Assembly: GCA_045603085.1 (NCBI GenBank)
Contig: JAZULL010000114.1
Span: forward strand, 1-39,802
Source: SVQP01 sp045603085
GTDB lineage: Bacteria; Bacillota; Clostridia; Oscillospirales; CAG-272
Length of the DNA stretch: 39,802 nucleotides
Direction: 5' to 3'
Below the pieces are notes generated by a model, which made no database searches, was not told where the DNA came from, and worked only from the letters and a program-made list of their open reading frames with translations. A program made the translations under genes and the position numbers. This document shows positions 16,532-23,690 of this stretch, piece by piece; within the stretch, counting starts at the first letter, position 1; each line of letters opens with the position of its first letter.

Positions 16532-17197
16532 ATGAATATGAAAAAGAAAGGCTTAATATATATGATCGTTGCCACCGTGTTGGCGGCGGCTTTCTGCGTG
16601 CTGACGGTGCTGTTGGTCTCGGTGGACGTGCGCCCCGCGGGAGAGAGCGGCGCTCCGGTAGGGCTTGCCACGCTCAACGAGGCGGTATTTGAAGCGGTCG
16701 GACAAAACGAGACCGCGCTGGCCGTATCCGAGATCACGGGACTTTGCATGATTGCGGCCGTGGGCGCATTCGGTGTACTGGGGCTAGTACAAATCATTCG
16801 CTGCAAGGGAATTTTGCGCGCGGACAAGGAGCTGTATTTCATGGCGTGCGGCCTTATCACCTTGGCCGCGGCTTACGTACTGTTTGAGATTTTTGTGATC
16901 AATTACAGACCCGTGCTCGATCAAGGAGAGTTGGCCGCGTCCTATCCGTCCAGCCATTCCATGCTGGCGGTCGCCGTGGCGGGAATGGGCATGGCGTATA
17001 TTGTGCGCCGCGTCAAGTCGAATGCGCTTGCATATACGCTTTACGGTCTGCTTAACGTTGCCGCGGTTGTAACGGTTTGCTGCCGACTGCTTGGCGGCGT
17101 GCATTGGCTGACCGATATCGTGGGCGGTGTGTTGGTTGGTCTTGTCATCACGTTTGGCTATCTGAGCGCGTGCGCAATGCTGCCTGCACGCGAATGA
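16532..17197 (+). CDS. PAP2-family membrane phosphatase
   Basis: 221 residues, six helices. PAP2 acid phosphatase motifs are visible: a degenerate first motif with R126-P127, PSSHS at 139-143 (H142), and CRLLGGVHWLTD with R185, H191 and D195. Members dephosphorylate lipid phosphates such as undecaprenyl pyrophosphate or phosphatidic acid at the outer membrane face; the substrate is not decided here. ATG 16532 with AAGGTGAAG upstream is preferred over the ATG inside the terminator at 16505. No promoter of its own is clear, so read-through from the cyclase gene is possible. Confidence 0.88.
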   Translation: MNMKKKGLIYMIVATVLAAAFCVLTVLLVSVDVRPAGESGAPVGLATLNEAVFEAVGQNETALAVSEITGLCMIAAVGAFGVLGLVQIIRCKGILRADKELYFMACGLITLAAAYVLFEIFVINYRPVLDQGELAASYPSSHSMLAVAVAGMGMAYIVRRVKSNALAYTLYGLLNVAAVVTVCCRLLGGVHWLTDIVGGVLVGLVITFGYLSACAMLPARE

Positions 17198-17305
17198 TCA
17201 AGTATACAAACAGAGAGACTCGCAACGCGCAGAAAGGAGTGATACCAATGGTTTGCATGGCAGATACACAAGCACCTACAAACCGAAGAAAAAAGGACAA
17301 GCATT

Positions 17306-18599
17306 ATGACTCAACACAAAGGATTTCAAAAGTTCAGCTTTGGCACCCTGTCCGTTTTTCTGTCGATTTTGATGATCGTGTATCTCATTCCTCTCTCTGT
17401 TTATGCAGATTTGGCGCCGACCATTGAGGGCAACGAAGATACGACTATACAAACCGAACAAACAGAGCAGATCACAGAAGAACCCCAAGCCCCCGACGCC
17501 ATGTTCGAGCTGACCGACCGCCGCGAGCAAAACGGTCAACAGTGTCAAGCACGTTTATACTCTCACCGGTTCTCAAATCGTAACCGAGTCTTGGACGCAA
17601 AACAACATTGAGTACGTCATCGTATATTTTTACGACGAATCAGGTGCGCCTATCGGTATGCAGTACCGCACCTCGGAATATGCTTGGAGAGAATTCGACA
17701 ACTATTTCTTCGAAAAGAATTTGTTTGGCGATATTGTGGCAATCTACAATGAAGCCGGCACCAAGATCGGCTCGTACAAGTATGACGCCTGGGGCGCTTG
17801 CACCGTGTCTGTGGAGTCAACTGCATCCACGCTTGAGAAAAAAGTTGTCAGAACGCTAAACCCCTTCCGCTACAGAGGATATTACTTCGACACCGAAACC
17901 GGGTTTTACTATCTGCAAAGCCGCTACTATAATCCGCAATGGGGTAGATTCCTGAATGCGGATGGCTATATCAACGCTAACGGTGACCTCATCGGATTTA
18001 ACATGTATGCGTATTGTAGCAATAATCCGGTGATGTATGTGGATCCGACGGGAGAAGAAGTTGCGACATGGGTGATTATTCTTATTGTTGCTGCGGTAAT
18101 TGTGGCTGCTGTTGCAATAGATCATCACATTCACAGTAAGGCTCCAGACGGCGTAGCCGCTGCTACCTATGAGAATAATATCGACGGAGTTCAGGTTGAG
18201 GCCAAGGCATTATATGCAGAAGGGGGAGGACCTCAGGCAGACAATGGTGAAATGAGTCTCTGTGATCTCGACATAGGCTTAGCAAAAGGTGAAGTTTCAA
18301 CCGAACATGGCAGTCAAATGGGTGTTAGAATATGCTCCGCACAAGCGGTGGTTAATGCAGATACCTCTGGTATACCTTCCGCAGAAGCCGGCGGAGCAGC
18401 TGCTGTGATAAATTTTTATGTGGAACCAAAGTTCACGATAGGTTATTGGGATATAACTCTATCCTGTAACATAGGAGTTTTGGGGGCTGGAGCAGGGTTT
18501 AAAGCCGACCCGGCAGCAGGAGAATATGGATTCACTCCCCCAACTGCAGGTTATGTAGTTCCATCGTTTGGTATAGACTTTGACTTAATATACGAATAA
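17306..18599 (+). pseudogene. Collapsed Rhs/YD-repeat protein gene with intact C-terminal tip
   Basis: The 5' frame (17306-17611) encodes a signal peptide (FLSILMIVYLIPLSVYADL), an acidic linker and FELTDRREQN, then goes out of frame. The next frame is open from 17514 and encodes the last part of an Rhs core: VKHVYTLTGSQIV, GSYKYDAWG, FRYRGYYFDTETGFYYLQSRYYNPQWGRF, NNPVMYVDPTGEE. It has no start codon before 17658 (ATG, 313 residues). Rhs proteins normally exceed 1000 residues, so most repeats are missing and the two ends are joined out of frame. After the conserved DPTG comes a variable tip: a helix (WVIILIVAAVIVAAVAI) and a Gly/Ala-rich beta region to the stop. That tip has the position of a polymorphic toxin domain. 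Whether the 3' part is still translated is open. Confidence 0.82.
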
Positions 18600-18611
18600 G
18601 GAAGGGGCGTA

Positions 18612-18908
18612 ATGATGTGCAATTTTATAAAAACTGAAAAATGGCTCTGCGTGATTCCATTTGCTTCCACTTGTTTTATTATCATTGCAACTATGGCAAT
18701 CTTCAAGAAACTTAACAGCTCGTGTATTTATTGGTTAATTTTTGGTGGGATTTTCTTTACCAGCGGAGCATTCGCATTCGCGATCTCTTCCCCGCTAATC
18801 CAGATTGATAGCATGCTGGTAAAACAAATATTAATATACTGTGTGTGTACCGTTATGAACATTCTGCTTATCAAGACACAATCGCAGTGTATAAAAGATT
18901 ACAGTTAA
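18612..18908 (+). CDS. Small membrane protein next to the Rhs tip (possible immunity protein)
   Basis: 98 residues with three hydrophobic segments (about 12-30, 38-60, 70-88). Family not recognised. It starts 12 bases after the Rhs stop with a weak RBS (GAAGGGG). AT-richer than the surrounding chromosome, like the Rhs tip. A membrane protein directly behind a polymorphic-toxin C-terminus is the usual place of an immunity gene; this is positional inference only. Confidence 0.65.
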   Translation: MMCNFIKTEKWLCVIPFASTCFIIIATMAIFKKLNSSCIYWLIFGGIFFTSGAFAFAISSPLIQIDSMLVKQILIYCVCTVMNILLIKTQSQCIKDYS

Positions 18909-18934
18909 GACTATAATCAAGAAAGTGGGTTTTT

Positions 18935-19480
18935 ATGAAAAGTTCTCATAAAATATTTTTTATCGTGACAATTGTAGTTACTGCGCTAATTGTCGGCTTT
19001 ATTCTGATCTTTGGGATAATGGATAAGGTTCAAAAGAACACAATCCCGGACACCAATGGCACAGAAGATTTTGCGCTTAACAGTATCACCATTGAGCAGA
19101 TTGTAAGCGAGGAGTTTGCGGCCTATAAATACATCGCGGGAGGGAAAGGAACTGGCGAGCAGTCTCAGGTCAATGATTATCGATTCAAAGATGTAGACTA
19201 TACGCGTATGACCTCCTATGCAAAATCGTTTTCCGGAATAGACAATCTGCATGCGACACGCTCTCAAAACGACACATTGATTTTGGATATCGAAAGCATC
19301 GTATCATCGGGTAATTTTGCTATTATAATTCTGGTAGATGGCGAAATGTATAGTGAAGTCCCGATAAATCAAAGCACACAAATTAAATTAACCGATGTTT
19401 CTGGAAAGACTGTTCTTGTCCGTATTGCAGGTGAATCTGCCGAATATGAGATTGCTGTTAACCGAAGGTTTGAAGAGTAA
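18935..19480 (+). CDS. N-terminally anchored extracytoplasmic protein behind the Rhs island
   Basis: 181 residues. One membrane helix (about 7-29, FIVTIVVTALIVGFILIFGIM), no lipobox, then a polar domain predicted outside: an acidic region and a beta-rich end (GKTVLVRIAGESAEYEIAVNRR). AAAGTGGG precedes the ATG. No family recognised. It is third in the island and ends before a long structured region; a second immunity candidate or a cargo gene. Confidence 0.65.
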   Translation: MKSSHKIFFIVTIVVTALIVGFILIFGIMDKVQKNTIPDTNGTEDFALNSITIEQIVSEEFAAYKYIAGGKGTGEQSQVNDYRFKDVDYTRMTSYAKSFSGIDNLHATRSQNDTLILDIESIVSSGNFAIIILVDGEMYSEVPINQSTQIKLTDVSGKTVLVRIAGESAEYEIAVNRRFEE

Positions 19481-19675
19481 TTCGACCAGAATTCTTTTGT
19501 GTAACAGGGGACGGTTAGCGTGAAAACCAGCCCCGCATAATGACAAAATTGCGCATAAACAAAGCCCAAGTGGAATTGGGCGGCGCAATCGCCCTAATCC
19601 TCCCCCGCCGCTTCGGCGGCGGGGCAGGGCGGACAAGCTGATGCTACACCTACACCTAACTTTTTGGCATAAATA
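19481..19675. other. Structured non-coding stretch after the Rhs island
   Basis: No convincing gene. It holds GC hairpins, the best being CCCCGCCGC-TTCG-GCGGCGGGG (19603-19624, UUCG-type tetraloop), inside an outer GCCCT/AGGGC pair. It also contains the word CAGGGGACGGTT, which resembles repeat-element termini I associate with Firmicutes genomes. That origin is a guess. Confidence 0.45.
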
Positions 19676-19732
19676 ATCCCCCTATGGTAGTTTTAGATAT
19701 ACATCTATTCTACCATAAGGGGGGTCTTTTTT
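19676..19732 (+). terminator. Long terminator of the Rhs island
   Basis: Arms CCCCCTATGGTAG (19678-19690) and CTACCATAAGGGGG (19710-19723) enclose a partly self-complementary loop. A T-rich run (TCTTTTTTT) follows. Confidence 0.85.
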
Positions 19733-19735
19733 TAT

Positions 19736-19779
19736 GTCCGTTTTAACGGACTTGTTCACCGCTCTGTCGGTTTTTTGTT
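19736..19779 (+). terminator. Two further small hairpins before the metF operon end
   Basis: GTCCGT-TTTA-ACGGAC (19736-19751) and ACCG-CTCTGT-CGGT followed by T6 (to 19777). The second reads as a weak plus-strand terminator, possibly a back-up to the one upstream. Confidence 0.4.
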
Positions 19780-20256
19780 CTAATCATCCTGACTGTCCAG
19801 CACGCAATCGATGATGATGCAGACGGCCAGAGCCACAACGGGGTCGCAGGCGCGATCGTCCACAAAGATCTCGTAGGTGTCGCCCCAGGTAAACCATTGC
19901 TTCTGCACCGAGGCGATGGGGCGGCCGCTGTCGGTGACGTCGTAATCGTGGTCAAAGAAGTCGCCCTCGATCTCCCAGCCCGGGCCCTCGACCGTGTAAT
20001 GCGGGCGGAACATGGAAAATTCCTTGACCACGGTGGCCACCACGTCGTCACCCTTGATGACGTGGTAACGGGGACGGAAGCGGAACACCTCCTGCTCAAT
20101 GCGGCAAAGCTCGTTGCCGCGGGTGTCGTAAACGGCTAACTTTTTTCCAAAGGAAAAGAACGCGCCCTTGACACAAAAGATCTCGTTTTCGGCACTGTCG
20201 TAGACCGAAAACGTGTCGCTCCATGAAAATATTTTTTGTTTGACGTACAGCTTCAT
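19780..20256 (-). CDS. LURP-one-related / tubby-like C-terminal superfamily protein
   Basis: 158 residues. The repeated beta-hairpin pattern (YVKQKIFSWSDTFSVYDSAENEIFCVKGAFFSFGKKLAVYD and onwards, split here) is that of the YxjI/LOR family with a tubby-like fold, which ends in a hydrophobic helix (VVALAVCIIIDCVL). The molecular role of the bacterial members is unknown; plant and animal relatives bind lipids. Start ATG 20256 overlaps the metH stop by ATGA, so it is translationally coupled as third gene of the operon. A link to methionine or folate metabolism is not otherwise indicated. Confidence 0.8.
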   Translation of the reverse strand: MKLYVKQKIFSWSDTFSVYDSAENEIFCVKGAFFSFGKKLAVYDTRGNELCRIEQEVFRFRPRYHVIKGDDVVATVVKEFSMFRPHYTVEGPGWEIEGDFFDHDYDVTDSGRPIASVQKQWFTWGDTYEIFVDDRACDPVVALAVCIIIDCVLDSQDD

Positions 20257-22655
20257 GATTTCAGCTCCAATCTGACCTTCTCTGCGTAGCGAACGGTTTC
20301 CATGGCGTCCTTTGCATAGTGGTCGGCGTGAATTTTGGCGGCATACTCCTCGGTCAACACCGCGCCGCCCACCACCACGCGGCACAAGGGGGCCCTCTCG
20401 TGAAGCAGGGCGACCGTGCGCTCCATGGCAGGCACGGTGGTGGTCATGAGTGCGCTCAGACCGCACAGCGGGGCGTTTTCGCGCAAAACGGCTTCAACAA
20501 CCGCTTCGGCGGGGACGTCACGACCAAGGTCGATGACCTGGAAATTGTAGTTTTCCAACAGCAGCTTGACAATGTTTTTGCCGATGTCGTGAATATCTCC
20601 CTGTACCGTGGCAAGCACGAAGGGAACTTGACCCGCCCCCTGCGCGCTCTCTTTTGCTGTGTGCTGCTTGACAGTGTCAAAGGCGGCCTTGGCGGCCTCG
20701 GCAGCAAGCAGCAGCTGGGGCAGATACAGCTGCTTTTGCTCAAATCTTGCGCCCACAAGATCCAAGGCGGGAATGATGTGCGCGTTGATGATATCCAACG
20801 GATCGGCGGTCTCCAGCAACGCTGCGGTTTGCTTGGCGGCGTTTTCGCAAAGGCCCTTGAGAATGGCGTATTGCAAAGGCGGGAGCGCGTCCTTGGCGGT
20901 CTCGGTCTGCGGCGCGGCGGCCGACGTGCCAAGCGGGGTCACGCCCGCGATATAGGCGGCACAGCCCGCGTCAAGTCCGTGCAGGGCGCAGAAGGACAGA
21001 TAGGCGTTGCGCATAGCGGCCGAATTCGGGTTCATAATGGCGGCCGAAAGACCGTTTTCCATGGCAAGCGTAAAGAAATGCGAGGTCAATACTTCTCGCT
21101 CGGGAAGACCGAAGGAAATATTGGAAACACCCAGCACGGTGTGGCATCCGAGTCTCTCGCGGATCTCGCGCATGGCGGACAGCGTGTGCACCGCCGCATC
21201 GGGATTGGTGCTCACGGTCATGGTCAGCGTGTCAAACACGATATCCTTTTTGTCAATGCCGTACTCGGCGGCGGTTTGCAGAATGCGCTCGGCGATGGCC
21301 ACGCGGCCGTCTGCCGTGTCGGGAATGCCGTTTTCGTCCAGGGTCAGCGCGACCACAACGCCGCCGTATTTTTTGACCAAGGGGAAGATGGCCTGCATGC
21401 TTTCGCGCTTACCGGACACCGAATTGATCATAGCTTTGCCCACATAGCGGCGCAAAGCACGCTCCATGGCCTTGGGGCTTGCGGTATCGATCTGCAAGGG
21501 CAGATCGGTCACAGCCTGCAGCTCACACACGGTGCGGCACAGCAAAGCGGGCTCGTCGATCTCGGGAATGCCCACGTTGACGTCCAGCACGTGCACACCC
21601 AGCGCGGCTTGAGAGAGCCCCTGCTCTAAAATATACGGCATATCACCCGCCACCAGCGCCTGCTTGAATTTCTTTTTGCCGGTGGGATTGATGCGCTCGC
21701 CGATCAGAAGCGGCGCGTGGCCGAAAGTGACGGCGTGGGTGTAGGAGGACGTGACTGTGTCGGAGTGCTTGATCATGGGGGCGGGGGTCACGTCTGTGAT
21801 TTTTTGTACCATGGCGGCAATGTGCGCGGGTGTTGTGCCACAGCATCCGCCGGGCAGGCGCACGCCAAGCGCGACCAGCTCGGCCATAATGGCGGCAAAT
21901 TCCTGCTCGTCCACGTCATAAACCGTATTGCCGCCCTCATCGGTGCGGGGAAGTCCCGCGTTGGGCATAAGAAGCACGGGCACGGATGCGCAGGACAGTA
22001 GTCGCTTGGCTACGTCGACCAGCTGGCGGGGGCCAAGAGAGCAGTTGGCACCGATGGCGTCAACCCCCATACCCTCCAGCATGGCGACCATGGCCTCGGG
22101 GGAGGCACCCGTCATCAGCTTGCCGTCCGCGCCGTACACGTTGGACACAAAGACGGGCAGGGAGCAATTCTCCTTGGCGGCCAGCACGGCGGCTTTGGTC
22201 TCGGCGCAGTCGTTCATGGTCTCGATCAGCACAAGATCCGCACCCGCCTCGGCGCCCAGACGGACAACGGTCGCAAACAGCGACACCGCGTCCTCAAAGT
22301 CAAGGTCTCCGTAAGGCGCGAGCAGCTTGCCCGAGGGGCCGATATCCAGCGCAACGGCGGCGTCGGTCACACCCGAGAGCGCAATGGCGTCGCGCACGTT
22401 TCGGATGGCGGTGGGAATGATCTTTGCAAGCTCCTTTTCGCTGTAGTGCAGGGGATTTGCGCCAAAGGTGTTGGCGGTAATGATGCGGCTACCTGCCTGC
22501 AGATAGGACAGGTGAACGTCTCGGACGGTTTCGGGATGCGAGAGATTCCATCTCTCGGGCAGCTCGCCGGGGGCAAGGCCTGCGGCCTGCAGCAGCGTGC
22601 CCATGCCGCCGTCCATACATATATAATTGGTAGAAAGCTTGTCGGTCAAGGACAT
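20253..22655 (-). CDS. metH: Cobalamin-dependent methionine synthase without reactivation domain
   Basis: 800 residues. It transfers the methyl group of 5-methyltetrahydrofolate to homocysteine through cobalamin. Domains: homocysteine S-methyltransferase (1-290) with zinc ligands C205 (GANCSLGP), C271 and C272 (PGGCCGTTPAH); pterin-binding domain (about 315-570, IGERINPTGKK); cobalamin cap and Rossmann domains (about 590-800) with DIHDIG, H689 as lower cobalt ligand. The C-terminal SAM-dependent reactivation domain of the 1200-residue enzymes is absent, as in many anaerobes, so reactivation needs another protein. RBS AGGAGG; starts 14 bases after metF. Confidence 0.94.
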   Translation of the reverse strand: MSLTDKLSTNYICMDGGMGTLLQAAGLAPGELPERWNLSHPETVRDVHLSYLQAGSRIITANTFGANPLHYSEKELAKIIPTAIRNVRDAIALSGVTDAAVALDIGPSGKLLAPYGDLDFEDAVSLFATVVRLGAEAGADLVLIETMNDCAETKAAVLAAKENCSLPVFVSNVYGADGKLMTGASPEAMVAMLEGMGVDAIGANCSLGPRQLVDVAKRLLSCASVPVLLMPNAGLPRTDEGGNTVYDVDEQEFAAIMAELVALGVRLPGGCCGTTPAHIAAMVQKITDVTPAPMIKHSDTVTSSYTHAVTFGHAPLLIGERINPTGKKKFKQALVAGDMPYILEQGLSQAALGVHVLDVNVGIPEIDEPALLCRTVCELQAVTDLPLQIDTASPKAMERALRRYVGKAMINSVSGKRESMQAIFPLVKKYGGVVVALTLDENGIPDTADGRVAIAERILQTAAEYGIDKKDIVFDTLTMTVSTNPDAAVHTLSAMREIRERLGCHTVLGVSNISFGLPEREVLTSHFFTLAMENGLSAAIMNPNSAAMRNAYLSFCALHGLDAGCAAYIAGVTPLGTSAAAPQTETAKDALPPLQYAILKGLCENAAKQTAALLETADPLDIINAHIIPALDLVGARFEQKQLYLPQLLLAAEAAKAAFDTVKQHTAKESAQGAGQVPFVLATVQGDIHDIGKNIVKLLLENYNFQVIDLGRDVPAEAVVEAVLRENAPLCGLSALMTTTVPAMERTVALLHERAPLCRVVVGGAVLTEEYAAKIHADHYAKDAMETVRYAEKVRLELKS

Positions 22656-22669
22656 AAATGCCTCCTGTG

Positions 22670-23548
22670 TTATTTGCCGAGAATGTTGGAAAGATTGGCC
22701 ATAATGGCGGCCGCCACGTCGGGCTTGTTCATGGAGTATACGTGCACGTGGGTGACGTTATTGGCAAACAGATCAATGATCTGATCGGTCGCGTAGGCAA
22801 TGCCCGCCTGCTTCATAGCGTCGGGATCGTTGCCGAATTTGTCCACCAGAGAGAGAAATCTGCGCGGCATGTGTGAGCCGGACAGCTTGACGGCACGCTC
22901 GACCTGCGCGGCGTTTGTAATAGGCATGATGCCGGGCAGGACGGGAACGGTTATGCCCGCCTCGCGCGCTTTATACAGGAAATTGTATAAGAGATTGTTA
23001 TCAAAAAACATCTGCGTGGTCAGAAAATCGCAGCCTGCCTCCACCTTTTGGGCAAGGTAGCGGATGTCCTCTTTCTGATTGGCACTCTCGGGGTGCACCT
23101 CGGGATAGCATGCGCCGCCAATGCAGAAATCGGCGTCACTTTCCTTGAGCTGACGGATCAGATCAATGGCATGGTGATAGGTCCAGCCCGAGCGGTCGGT
23201 GTCCGCAAGATGCGCGGGAATGTCACCGCGCAAGGCCATGACGTTCTGAATGCCCGCGGCTTTGATAGCCCCGATCTGTGCGGCCACCGTCTCCTTGGTA
23301 GAGGAAACGCAGGTCAGGTGTGCCAGCATGGGGACGCCGTAAGCCTCTTTGACGTGCTTGGCGATCTCCAGGGTGTATTGACTTGTGCCGCCGCCCGCGC
23401 CGTAGGTCACGCTCATAAAGGGCGGCTTGAGGGCAGCAATTTGCTCGATCGCATGCTCCACGCTCGTAAAGGCCGAGTCGGTCTTGGGCGGGAATACCTC
23501 AAAGGACAGCGACAGCTTATCGTTATGTAAAATTTCGGTCAGCTTCAT
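22670..23548 (-). CDS. metF: Methylenetetrahydrofolate reductase
   Basis: 292 residues, standard for bacterial MetF. It reduces 5,10-methylenetetrahydrofolate to the 5-methyl form used by the MetH encoded next. TIM-barrel motifs: SFEVFPPKT with catalytic Glu17, MSVTYGAGGG, LTCVSSTKE, ALRGDIP, FLTTQMFFDN, PGIMPITN. ATG 23548 has GGAG nine bases upstream. The longer upstream reading would run through the promoter and is rejected. First gene of metF-metH-LOR. The leader is only about 30 bases, so no SAM or T-box riboswitch fits. Confidence 0.94.
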   Translation of the reverse strand: MKLTEILHNDKLSLSFEVFPPKTDSAFTSVEHAIEQIAALKPPFMSVTYGAGGGTSQYTLEIAKHVKEAYGVPMLAHLTCVSSTKETVAAQIGAIKAAGIQNVMALRGDIPAHLADTDRSGWTYHHAIDLIRQLKESDADFCIGGACYPEVHPESANQKEDIRYLAQKVEAGCDFLTTQMFFDNNLLYNFLYKAREAGITVPVLPGIMPITNAAQVERAVKLSGSHMPRRFLSLVDKFGNDPDAMKQAGIAYATDQIIDLFANNVTHVHVYSMNKPDVAAAIMANLSNILGK

Positions 23549-23582
23549 ATCTTGTTCTCCGTCATAAAATTTCAATATATAA

Positions 23583-23611
23583 ATTATACACCTTTTGCAA
23601 AATCGTGTCAA
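23583..23611 (-). promoter_or_regulatory. Consensus sigma-A promoter of metF
   Basis: Minus strand TTGACA (23611-23606), 17 bp, TATAAT (23588-23583): full consensus with ideal spacing. Confidence 0.9.
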
Positions 23612-23628
23612 GAGTGGCCGAGTGCGCC

Positions 23629-23657
23629 TTGACAAGGTGGGTGCGGCATGGTATAAT
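23629..23657 (+). promoter_or_regulatory. Consensus sigma-A promoter of the discoidin/glycosidase gene
   Basis: TTGACA (23629-23634), 17 bp, TATAAT (23652-23657). Its -35 is 17 bases from the -35 of the divergent metF promoter, so the two are back to back. Confidence 0.9.
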
Positions 23658-23690
23658 TTACACAGAACTCTTGAAAAAAGGAGAACGAAT

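Noticed and set aside
17248..17427. A 59-codon frame with a good RBS (AGAAAGGAG) upstream of the Rhs signal peptide
   Set aside because: It overlaps the Rhs signal peptide in another frame and its product is unlike any protein; at most a leader peptide.
19388..19636. An 82-codon minus-strand frame in the structured region
   Set aside because: Its Gly/Arg/Pro-rich product comes from the GC hairpins, and no RBS is present.
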